This document shows, piece after piece, positions 1 through 10,269 of a stretch of DNA of 17,275 nt (position 1 is its first letter; each line of letters starts with the position of its first letter). Source of the DNA: Ettlia oleoabundans. Its lineage: Eukaryota > Chlorophyta > Chlorophyceae > Chlamydomonadales. A program made the position numbers and the translations under genes. Below the pieces are notes generated by a model that saw only the letters and a program-made list of their open reading frames with translations, was not told the DNA's origin and did no database searches. The stretch is from assembly GCA_019693395.1 (NCBI GenBank), contig JAAMXP010002826.1:1-17275 (forward strand), given 5' to 3'.

Positions 1-3000
1 CTCTGGTGGTGGTGGCGGCTCTTCGGGCTGCACGGGTGGAGGTGCTAGCAGGTTACGGAAGTGCACTTGTGTCTCATCTGTCTCCTATCATATTCCCTGC
101 AGGCGACCCAGCCATCGCCGCCCTGGTTGACCAGTACCGTGCACCCATCGCCGAGCTGGCTACCATGGTGGTGGGCAGGCTGGATACGCCGCTTGTGGGT
201 GCCGCAGACAGGTCCATTGGACGCAACCAGGAGACCAACGCGGGCAACCTTGTGTGCGAGTCACTCACCTGGGCAGCACGCAGCATCGTAAGTGCCTCAT
301 GAGTGTCTGTGATAATGCTGGGGTTCTTATCATCAACACTACAGTCAGTTACGTGCTTGCCCTGGGAATCGCTGCTTACTCTGTTCCTCATCCAACACCA
401 GTCTGAGCTGCACAGTTGGCATTACTGTGTTTCATCCTCACTTGCAGACATCTGCAGACATGTGCCTCAGAGGCCATTGCATGCACGTTTGGTGCCCCGT
501 AGTTGGACTGTTTGCAGGCGAGACATAACCAACTTCTCAATATTGCCTTCGCGCGGAATCCACATCCTTGACTGCAGCCCGCCGCCGCTGCTGTGCTTGA
601 GGCCAACCCCAACCTGCCGGTGGTGTGCTTGTACAACTCTGGCGGCATTCGTTCCGACCTGCCAGCTGGTGATGTCACAATGGCCCAAGTCAACACCATC
701 CTTCCATTTGGCAACACGTGAGTGCACCAACTCAGGATTTGGTGTTGCTGCAAAACCTTTCTGTGCTTTACCCCCCTTCCTTCTTCAATGCTGCCGAAGT
801 GTGGCGTCCTATGTAGCTGCCTGCTTGCCTGCCTTTTTGCCATTTAACATGGCCCCAAACTGAATGCTGACCTGCTCCTGGTGTGTTTCTGCTTTTGACG
901 TGGCTTCAATCTCCCAGTATTTCCACCAACTCTTGCAAGCCTGTCTCCCGTGTGCCACAATATGACATGCAGGCTGATGCTGGTGCGCGTGACCCCGGCT
1001 GCGCTGATTTCCTCCTTGAACCACGGCCTCAGTGGCTGGACCGGCGACTCCACTGCAGCAGGGCGTTTCCCTCAAATCAGCGGCATGCGCCTGGCTTTCG
1101 ACCCCCAGGCTTCTGATGTCAACTCGCGCTTGCTGGCAGCGCGCCTGACCACAGAGGGCACCCCTGCTGTGGCTGGCTTGGGCACCGACCTCATTCTGCT
1201 GACCAGCAACTTCGTGGCGGCGGGCGGCGACGGGTGAGCGAGCTGGCAAACTGCCGGCCTTTGCACCTTGCTGGATAAGGCATGAAGTAATGACTGCTGG
1301 GGTGCCTGCCTGCCTTCCTGCCTTCCTGGCTGCCTGCCGGAATCTGATGTGCTTTCCTGCCGTCCTGCCCGCCTACCTGCCTGCCTGCCTGCCTGCCTTC
1401 TTGGCCTCCTTAGTCAAATCGCCACCCCCCACGATTTGCCTGCAGGTACTCTGCCCTGGCCTCCTCCCCCAAGCTGCTGGACACCAGCCTCGTTGATGCA
1501 CAGCTTCTGGCTGACTACTTCAAGGAGTTCTCCCCAGTATCCATCTCCACCGACGGCCGCATTGCAAACTGCGTGGCCGACACATCGCCACTGTGCCCCG
1601 CGCCGGCAGACTTCACAAGTGGGTCGCCCGGCTCTTGCACGTTGCACTCAGCGCCTCAGCTGGGTTTGTTGGGATATCAACGATGGCCTGTATATAGGCG
1701 GTTGTGTGTCATCAGCCGCAGCTGTGTCTCGACGCCTAGCCTGCGGGTCCTTTTGCTTCTGCCCCTGCAGCTGTATCTCTGGTCGACCTGCCTGCTCTTC
1801 AGTCGTCCACGGGTTCACTGACAGTCAGGGGCGGCCAGGGCACTCCTATGCCTGCCGCACGGGCTGTGGATGGCAACCGTGCAACCTTCTCCCTCACCCA
1901 AGAGCAGGCAAGCCTCGGGGTTTGTCCTCTAACCCTTCGCCTGCGTCGTTTTTTGCTGGTGCCAGCAGATAGCCGTCGCAGCGCACAACTGAGAGAATGT
2001 GGTGAAAGAAAGAAAGAAAGAAAGAAAGAATACGCCCTTAGGCGTGGGTTGAGGAAGCCAGCACAGGAACGGCCCTAGGGGCCGCCTCTTGCTGGCCACC
2101 ATGGTGGGAGAGTGTGGTGGCAATGTGACATGCCTCTCCAATTTGTCGCCTCCTAACAGCCCACCTCCTCCAACTTTAACTGATTTACTTTGTCAATACC
2201 GAGACAGCTGGAAACATTTAGCAGCTATGCACAGCGTAGAGGCACAGCCAAACATGTAACCTCCCGCCTTGTGCGCCCTGCAGGACACCCCTTGGCTTGG
2301 TGTCGATCTGGGCAAGCAGTATGAGGTTCGCAGCGTCACGATCACCATCGCTCCCGGGGGCACAGCTGGCTATCCCAACTACAACGCTAATCACAAGTTC
2401 ACCGTGCGCGTCGGCAACATGGCACCAGCACCCAACTCCCAGAACCCAGACAGCGGCCTGGACCGCAGGTTAGCCGTAGCTTCAACAACCAGCGACTGGC
2501 AACCGGCAATTTAGCCCCATCCGCACCTCCGTGCAGCATGTACCTGTGTGTCCAAGGCTGGCAGGTGGAACTGCCAGTGGGGTGGCTTGGGATGGCTGCG
2601 CGTGTGTGGAGGAGTGGGTGGCGAGGGGTGGATAGGGGGGCGGGGTTCATAAGCCCGACAAAAACGTATGTCGCTTGTTCTACCCTCTCGGCCTGTTGTT
2701 TTTTATTCCCCTGTCATCGAGCTTGTATGCAGGCCCGCTACTGTATGCCGTGCCGCCATGCGTGGCCCTCTGAGGCCCAATGGCGCCACTTGGCCCTGCG
2801 GGTCCATGGATGGCAAGCAGTTTGTTGCTGCCACCAGGACCGGCCGCTACCTCACAATCGAGCTTGAGGGCAAGTTCCCGTCACGCCTTGCCATCGCAGA
2901 AGTCACCATGGTTGCCAGGGTGGGTTTACCTGTGTTGTGTCTAAATGTGCGGCAGCCGTGACATCACCTCTTTGAATGTCAGATTAATTGCTGAGCTGCT

Positions 3001-3095
3001 TGTTTGCCACGCCCCCGCACTAGGGAGGGTTTTACCTGACTATGGCGCTTGAGATCTTCCTTCTGCATGTTCCCTTTTTATTGCAGGAGTCTTGA
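1..3095 (+). CDS. 5'-nucleotidase family ectoenzyme with C-terminal F5/8-C (discoidin-like) domain, 5' partial
   Basis: Supported exons are 103-287, 578-717, 973-1233, 1446-1618, 1771-1907, 2284-2468, 2733-2919 and 3087-3095; all phases agree and the stop is TGA 3093-3095. About 425 residues are visible; the metallophosphatase half lies off the left edge. The exon before 103 is unresolved: donors at 42 or 52 would fit the phase but give introns of only 51-61 nt. The first ~235 residues match the 5'-nucleotidase C-terminal domain: NQETNAGNLVCES, then YNSGGIRSDLPAGDVT with LPFGNT, GRFPQISGMRLAFDP, NFVAAGGDGYSAL and SPVSISTDGRI. These enzymes remove phosphate from nucleotides, usually outside the cell. 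Residues ~252-423 resemble an F5/8-C or fucolectin galactose-binding-like fold (AVDGNRAT, PWLGVDLGKQYEVRSVTI, YLTIEL, LAIAEVTMV), which suggests cell-wall or glycan attachment. The domain ends at the last large exon; the final exon adds only Glu-Ser. A role in phosphate scavenging is inference. The family call is firm; the last exon and the 5' border are less so. Confidence 0.88.
1301..1402. repeat. Intronic CCTG/CTTC pyrimidine-rich low-complexity tract
   Basis: Most of intron 1234-1445 of the nucleotidase gene consists of CCTG, CCTTC and CTGC units. The purest part is a run of CCTG units at about 1376-1398. It lies upstream of the TGCAG acceptor ending at 1445 and may act as an extended polypyrimidine tract. 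It is probably also a length-variable microsatellite. Confidence 0.7.
2004..2030. repeat. (GAAA)n microsatellite
   Basis: A perfect tract of 6.75 GAAA units in the 1908-2283 intron. It is the only clean purine tetranucleotide run I see in the window and would be expected to vary in length between strains. Confidence 0.95.
2057..2096. other. Intronic inverted repeat / hairpin
   Basis: An outer arm GCCAGCA (2057-2063) pairs with TGCTGGC (2090-2096). A middle AGG pairs with CCT, and an inner arm CGGCCC (2070-2075) pairs with GGGCCG (2079-2084) around a TAG loop. That makes about 16 base pairs in 40 nt with two small bulges. A perfect CCACCATGGTGG palindrome (2096-2107) abuts it. It could fold in the pre-mRNA and draw the intron ends together, or be the remnant of a small inverted-repeat element; no known RNA family is recognised. 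Confidence 0.6.
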
Positions 3096-3974
3096 GTCGC
3101 TCTGGATGCCAGGGCCTTTTGAGCGTAACATGACGGTGACTCCACTGATGGGGTGCCCCGCCCCCCAACCAGGCTCGGCACTACTTTGTTGGGTGGCGAG
3201 AGCCTGCACATACTGCAGGCTTTGAAATTGCCACATATTGCACTGCAGACATTCGCACTGCATCCACTCTGACTGCATGTTAGTCCTAAGCACTCTGCAC
3301 TGCAATGAAATTTTGTGTGCCATTGCGGCACAGACGCGATGCTGCGATTGTTGCCGGTGCGCAATAAAAACTTGACTGGCAATGCATAAGTTATTCTGAG
3401 CTGCGGCACTTGTTGTCCTGCTGCACAACTAGCTGCAAAGCTTAATTAGGGCAACAATGTTGGGTACCATGAACATTCACATCGCTGGCAGTTTTTTGCA
3501 CCTGATGCCTGCCACGGCAAAATTGTGTTGGCATTTTGATGCGCACGGCAAATGCCCGCTACTGCTGCACATTTTGTAACCATAATACTGTTGAAACGCT
3601 GAGAGAGACACAGGTTTCAATAGTCTTGCCACGAGGCGCCTTTAGGAAAGGTTTGCAGTTTGGCAGTTTGGGGGACGGCAACAAGCAGCGGTGCCCAGTA
3701 CGTGGCACTACATGTCAGCGGGGTGCCAACTGCTTGTACTTCGGTTGTGATATGTTTTGGTCGCTCGATTGCCCGCTTGATAGTTCCCAGACGGCTGCTA
3801 CCAGCCTGTTTTGGGTGAGGCTTTATTCGCGCTAAAGATGTTCCTCGTTCAGCCTTGCGGCCTGTTGGTAGTTCTGCCATCGCCGATCTGGTCAGGACGT
3901 CTTCAGGCCGGAGCTTCAAATGGTCGCTTGATGGCCCGAGCCAATCACCGCCTTTTGCTGCAGGTTCCGGGAAT
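3096..3974 (+). other. Intergenic stretch: nucleotidase 3' UTR and SEC16 upstream region
   Basis: No coding segment is supported here. The left part is probably the 3' UTR; it carries repeated CACTGCA/GACTGCA words between about 3220 and 3310 and an AATAAA at 3363-3368. The only TGTAA box is at 3575-3579. The remaining ~390 nt would hold the SEC16 promoter and 5' UTR. I see no convincing TATA box. An acceptor-like CTGCAG ends at 3963, eleven bases before the chosen SEC16 start codon, so a 5' UTR intron is possible. Confidence 0.55.
3575..3579 (+). terminator. Candidate TGTAA polyadenylation signal of the nucleotidase gene
   Basis: TGTAA is the usual green-algal poly(A) signal and this is the only copy between the two genes. 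It lies 480 nt after the stop codon, a long but possible 3' UTR. AATAAA at 3363-3368 is the alternative. Confidence 0.4.
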
Positions 3975-6900
3975 ATGCAGCGTCGCAAGAAGGTGGAGTC
4001 ATACGATGACGATCCGAGCACACAACCGGCGCAACCCACGGTGCCGCAGGTGGCACCCCGACCAACTGCTCCTGCCGCCTCCTCGGCTGCTGCAGCACCA
4101 GCGCGGCAAACACAGCCTGCCATGCGCCACCCTGTGTCCACCTCAAGCGTGCAAGTAGCTAGATCAATGACAGCGCCCACCCCGACAAGCAGCGCATTCG
4201 AGCAAACTGGCAGGCTGCCGGCGACAGCTGGCCGCGCGGCGGTCAACCCGCCCGCGTCCGTAGCGCGTGCCGCCACATCAACTGGCCCTCTGCTGCGACC
4301 CAGTTCTGCCCAGCAAGTCGGTCCAGCTACACAAGGCAGCAGCAGCAGCAGGCCTAGCAGCAGGTCTAGCACAGCCAGCACCAGCAGCCAGAGTTTGCAG
4401 CACCCAGCGAGACCCTCAGTAGCAGCGCATGGTGCCGCCCCACGCCCCACGTCACCCGGCGGTGCGCAGGGAGGTGTCGGGCAGCACCCAGTCACTAGGC
4501 TGGCCGCCCCAGCCTCAGCCGCAGCTGTTGGCACAAGTCAGCCAGCTGTCGGTGTTGGTGGAGGCAGCGCACCCAGCGCCGCAGCCAAGCCGTCGGGACA
4601 GCAACCCCCCGCACCACGTCTTGGCCCTCAGCCCCCCTCACCAGCCTCGGCAGCAGCACCCATCAAGTCTGTAGCTCCTCCGCAGCGAGCGGCACACTGT
4701 GGCGTGCCTGGCGGCTCAGGTGTCGCTGCCCAGAGGTCCTCGGCAGCAGCAGCACGTCCAGGAGTGGCATCAGCAGCAGTTGCACCACCACCTCAGGCAG
4801 AAAGGCCAAATAGCGGCCCCAGCGCCAGCAGCACCCGCCCGCAGCAGCGCTATGTGCAGCCACACCACACTGCCCCCGCACCAGCCAAGCCGCTGCCCAC
4901 CGCCGGTACGGCAACCGCGGCACCCTCCGCGGCTGCAGTGCTGCCGGCGAAAGCAGCAGCACCGCCGCCAACCCCGGCAGCACAATCAGCAGTTGCATCA
5001 CCCAGGGCAGCAGCAGCCAAGCCATCAGCTTACGCCGCTTCTCCCCGCGCTGCTGCAGGATCCCAGCAACCGGCAGCAGCCACACCAGCAGGGGAGGCTC
5101 CCCCGGCGGCAGCGCCACCGCCTCTGGCAGCAGCAGCACCATTGCGGCCGGCAGGTGCGGCACCACCGCATCCCGCAGATGCAGCAGGGCCACTCCCCAC
5201 AGCGACGGCAGCGCTGCCCCCGCAGCCTGCAAGTGCTGGGCCTGTCCCTGAGACCACTGGAATGCCGCCAGCAGAGGATCAGCACCCTGGCACGCGGGCA
5301 GATGCAGCAGAGCAGCGGGCTGAGGTGCAGCCCAGCGGCTATCCAGCCTGCAATCAGCCTTCAGCACCCGCTGCACCAGCTGGAGAGGCACACCCTCAGC
5401 CTGAGACGGCATCAAAGGGCGCCAAGCAGCCAGCCAGCAGCTATGGCAGTGCCACGGTGCTGCCTTTTTCTGCTGAAGCAGGGGCAGATAATGATGTCGA
5501 CTCCTGGCTTGCCCCAGCTCCAGACGCTGTGCCACAAGCAGCACCTGGGTTGCCGTCCCGGCCAGCCTCCCAACTGTCTCAATATGCAGCCCCGCCAGCC
5601 GCCTCCCAGCATTCGGTTTTGAACCAATATGCGCAACGACCGTCCCGGCAACCAGCGTCAACTAGCCAGCCTGCTGCCCCAATCCAACAAGCCAATGCAA
5701 CCGCAGCAGCAGCAGGAGCAGCGGCGGCAGCAACGCCAGATGAAGCGTCCAATGCAGCGCCACAGGCACTGAGCCGCCATGCCTCCCTTTCACCGCAGCA
5801 TGCAGCGGGAGGCATGGCGCTGCAGCCGCCGCGGTCCCGTCCCCTCAGCTTTGGTAGCATTGGCAGCGGCGATTTCTCCCCGCACGGCCCATTCAGTGCA
5901 GAGAGCAGCGGAACGGGCCCCGGCTTTGGCAGTGTGTTGCAGCTTGCGTCGTTTGAAAGCAGCAGGCACAACTCGTTGGCCCCTTTGCAAGCAGCAGCAG
6001 CCAGGGCCCTCGCTGCAGAATGCATGGCCACAGCTGACGCCCAGCCAGAACCAGCCCCAGCAGCGGCAGACGGCGGCGCTGTGTCAGCTTTGCCGCCAGG
6101 TGAGAATGCTCAGTCACACATTGTCCTAAAGCCGCCACAACCGCAGCCGACAGGTGCTTTGGCACGTCCGGACTCAGGGCAAAAAGAGCCGCTGCTCCCG
6201 CATGCAACTGAGCAGACTGCTGCCACTGCAGAGTCTGAGTGGGATGCAGAGCCAGCCACCACCTTTCAAACAGTCTCGCAGCCGCTCTTCTCTTCAGTGG
6301 AAGGTGAGCCGGGCTTAGTTATCAGCTGGTTGGCGGGCCCCTTTCTTCCTGGCAATTGCATCTCTTTGGTTAATACTCTTTGCAACGGAATGCTTGGGTT
6401 GCATGTTTGTGGCCCAGCAAGCAGCAGAGCAGTGCTGTCATTTACTGTAAGTGGCGCGACTCTGCAGCGACACAGGGCAAATGCCTTCACATGACTTGAT
6501 CCTCTTGACTCCTGTTGGGTTGCAGCGGATGATGCGGCATTGTTTGATGAACTATCCCCCCCGGAGCACCAGCACGACGCCGACATCTTCCCTGCCTTCC
6601 CTGCCAATAGCTTCTCTGCAGCTGACAGTACACCCAACAGTGCCGCTGACGGTCAGCCTCAACCCTGGATCTCAGCTCAGCAGCAGACAGAATGGCAACA
6701 ACCACAGCAGCAGCAGCAGGAACAGGAGCAGGAGCAGCAGGATTGGCGGCAGGATTGGCCAGAGCAACAGTGGCAGCAACCGGAGCAGCAGCAGCCGCCA
6801 CAGCAGGGCATAGACTGGCAGCAGCACTCACATCCTGCCTGTGACTGGCAGCCATCGCACGCTGGCGACATGCAGCCAGTGCCTGTAGCAGAGCAACCGG

Positions 6901-9459
6901 CCCAAACTCATCAGGTGGGGCCGTTCACTGAATCGCACCAGCAGGACCAGCCGCCGCGCCAGCTGCTTCATGCGCAGTGGGAACAGGAGCCGACAGCTAA
7001 CACCCGGCAGCAGCAGCACCAGCAGCACCAGCCGTTGCATTGGCACCCGCCAATTTTTACGGCACGGCAGGAAGAGACATCACCAGCACACACCTGGCTG
7101 CAGCAGCAGCAGCAAGAACCACAGCACCAACCTGGCCACCAGCACCAGCCACCGTTTACATTGAAGCCGCCGGCAGACAGCTGGCAACAGCAGCAGCCGC
7201 AGCAGCAGGGGCAGCCGGCTTCTCTTCAGGCGCCCCTCTACACCTCGGTTGAAGAACCCGACTCCTTCTTCGACTCCCTGGGCTCTGCCAGCCCCCCTGC
7301 TCAGCAACAGCCGCTCCATACAGGCCAGCATTTTGGGTCCACCAGCTGGCAGTCCTTGGAGGCAGCCCAGGAGCAACAGCACGTGCCACAGGCTGAAGAT
7401 TTCAGCAGCGGGGAAGCACAGGGGACGGCAGGGACAGAAGTAACTGCCTGCTGGGCAGAGCAGCCAGCCTCCCCTGCTGCAGAGCCCTCCCCACCCGCCA
7501 ACGGGCAGCCAGACAGGACTGCGGCGCCTCCGATGAGAGGAGATGCTGCTGCAGCAGCACCAGCAGCCAGTGGTCCCTGCGAAGGCACTGCACCCTCTGC
7601 AGCACCAGGCGTGGCAGCGGCTCCTCCCACCACCTTCTCTGCACCGCCAAGCAGTATCCCCTGGGGCGTTGCTGCCCCTGCCACCTTTGCTGCACCAGCA
7701 GTGGCAGCACATGCCCTGAATGAACCTGCCCATGCTGCAGCAGCTGGTGCAGATTTGTCTCAGGCTCCTCGGCATGGCGCAGAGTCCGGTGCTGCTGCCG
7801 CCCCACCTCCAAAGCCCAGCAGGCCGCCATCTGCAGCGGCAGCTTCCCTCACACCGACTCCTGCCTCTGAATCTTTACAGCCGCCATCCATGCAGCCAGA
7901 ACCCGAACTTGAGCAGCCCATGCCGTACGCAGCAGGCACAGCAGGAACCCCAGCAGAACCCATTGTCACAACCTCATCTGCAGCAGAGCCCACCGCTGAG
8001 CCACCAGCACCACTTGAGCAGCCGATGCTTGACTCTCTCGACCTTGATGGCCCAGCCATGCTAGCAGCAGCGGCAGCGGGGGGCTTCAGCGGCTACCAAG
8101 TGGGGCAGCATGACGGGGCACAGGAGGATGTGGCTGCTTTTGATGCACTGCAGGTGGGCTATGTTGTTCGAATGTCTCATTGGTCTCTTTTTGGCCCGCT
8201 TGGGTTCCTGGTGTTAAAAGTACTCAGGCACCGGTTGGCTGCTTAGGGCAATGTCTACCGCGGCAGGCTGGTCTGGGTGGGCGCCAGGGGCGGGGAGTGT
8301 CGCTTCCTCTAAGCATTTGCTTTCACATCCAGGCACTCGGTTGCCTCAATTATTTTGGCCTGCCTCTGCCTCCCCATATGTCATTTATTGTCATGCGTGC
8401 ATGCTGTTCCGTGCGTTGCTCACCACATCTTTGCCGCATCGTGTTCCATGGCTGCAGGGGGTGATGAGCCCAACAGCAGCCCAAGAGGCAGCTGCCGCCA
8501 CTGCCCCCGAGCTGGTAATGCAGCATCAGGCAGCCGATGCTGCGTCAGAGTCTTCTGCTGCGGCCACAACTGCAATGTCAGGACTCGGTCAAGGCAGCAC
8601 TGGTGCTGGTGCAGTAAATGCTGCCTCAGCTGCGGACCCGACAGCGAGTGAGGCCAGCGCCGGCTTTGACGCCAATCAACAGCGGGCGGAGGTGAGATGC
8701 CCCCACCCATATCTTAACATGTCATATCATGTTTTTAGCCACTCTACCAGTGCATGCATTAGTAATATTGGAGCCATTAGCGGCTGCGTTGGTTGTTCTA
8801 GTTCCGTGAATTCACAAGTGCCCAAGCTGGTTAGCAGTGTTGTCGCGTAGCCTTGCCACTTGCAGCCCGTGACGTGGTACGATGAGTCTGGCTATTGCTG
8901 GTGTGATGCCGCCGACGGTTGGCGCTACTGGTGGGATCCTGACAGCCAGCAGTGGCAGGCGCACAGCCAGACCCCGGCACAGCCGCCTGCCGCTCCTGCT
9001 GATGCTCAGCCAGAGCAGCACCAGCAGCAACAGGAGCAAGAGCTGCAGGAGGCCGGGCTGCAGCACCAGCTTGATACACCATCAGAGCACAAACAGGCAT
9101 CGGATAGCGCGCATGCACAGGCGGACACAGAAGTTGCGGAAGTTGAAGAGGCTCCTGCTGGCCAGCAGGGTCTGGCGGTGATACCTGAGGAAGCATCTGC
9201 TGCAACCGGAGCTGTTGCAAACCCGGATTATGCTCAGACCAGCCAGCTTGATGCCTCTCGCCAGCTGCAGCAACACCCGCAGCGCTCTCTGGTTGCTGAG
9301 GGGGTCCCACGATTTGAACCTCCTGAGGCTGCCACAGCTGCAGCACAGCATCAGCAGCACCACCAGCAGCAATCCACGCCAGCTGAGGTTGCAGAGAGCG
9401 CTAACAGTGAATGGTCTACAGCCCACAGTGCTGGAGCGGCACCTAGCGCACCACAGGAA

Positions 9460-9498
<39 letters not shown>

Positions 9499-10235
9499 CA
9501 GCAGCAGTGGCAGCTACCATACTGGCAGCAGCCCCAGCCACTGCAGTCTGAGCAGCTTGGTTCACCACCTGTTCCAGCGGCAGTACACGATCGCACAGCA
9601 GAGGCAACGTCAGTGGTGCCAGCAGCGGCACCAGATGGGGCAGTTCACGAGGGTACCGCTGCTGACTGGGAGCCGACTGGCGGGCAGCAGCCAACGAAGC
9701 AGCCTTCTTGGTTTGAAGACGCGGCGCCTGCATCCCAGGTTGCAGAGCATGCAGTGGATGCGCCACAGCAGGGGAACTTACACCATGAATCTCACGCCGC
9801 TGGGCACACCCATGACTCGAACAGCGCAGCAGCGCCGCCACCGCCCCATTGGCATGCATCACAACCCCAGCAGCAGCAGCAACCCTGGCAGCAACAGCAC
9901 CAGCAGCCGCAGCAGCAGCAGCTGTGGCAGCCTAGCGGTCCAACTGATGCACCAGCTGCACCACTTCAGCACCCAATGCAGCAACAGCCGTGGCAGCCGG
10001 CAGCCCCGGCGAAGCAACCAGAGCAGGAAGCTGGTTGGCAAGCTAAAACTGCGTCCAGTGAATGGCAGTACCAGGCAGCGCCTGAGCATTGGCAGGCACA
10101 GCAGGGTCGGCAGCCACCAACATCAATGCATCAGCCTGACAGTGAGGCAAGCAGTGCTGCGCATGCGTGGCAGGCTGAGGCTGCGCCCAAACGTCCAGGA
10201 GTGTCGCAGTTTCAAGATCCGGGGCAGTGGCAGGC

Positions 10236-10269
<34 letters not shown>

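Larger units (their letters stand above)
1908..2283 (+). other. Probable GC-AG intron in the nucleotidase gene
   Basis: The donor reads CAG|GCAAGC and the acceptor CTGCAG|GAC. Both flanking exons are in phase 0, giving LTQEQ joined to DTPWLGVDLG inside the F5/8-C domain. A GT donor at 1920 (GGG|GTTTGT) is also in phase 0 and would add Ala-Ser-Leu-Gly; it matches the donor consensus less well, so the GC donor is preferred but not proven. At 376 nt this is the longest intron modelled in the window. It contains a GAAA microsatellite and a strong inverted repeat. Confidence 0.6.

Noticed and set aside
6..102. Reading the nucleotidase as continuous coding from ATG-like position 6 through 102
   Set aside because: A TGCAG acceptor ends at 102 just before the conserved DPAIAALVDQYRAP segment, and the stretch before it is T/C-rich and lacks family similarity. 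The upstream exon border cannot be settled here.
2558..2577. Small perfect hairpin CTGGCAG...CTGCCAG in intron 2469-2732
   Set aside because: A seven-base stem with a six-base loop is expected by chance in GC-rich sequence of this length, and nothing around it suggests a function.
3855..3974. Extending SEC16 upstream in frame to about 3855
   Set aside because: There is no in-frame ATG before 3975, only a TTG. The extra residues show no conservation that I can recognise, and an acceptor-like CTGCAG lies in between.
3617..5661. Long open frames on the minus strand (3617-4534, 305 codons; 4663-5661, 332 codons)
   Set aside because: They lie opposite the CAG/GCA-rich SEC16 exon 1, where stop codons are rare in any frame. 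They read as Leu/Ala/Cys/Gly low-complexity sequence with no recognisable domain and no splice logic.
8154..8457. Read-through of SEC16 introns 6304-6525 and 8154-8457, which stay open for 50-190 nt
   Set aside because: Both have good GTGAGC/GTGGGC donors and TGCAG acceptors with matching phase, and the intron translations lose the Gln/Ala bias and end in stops (6494, 8246).
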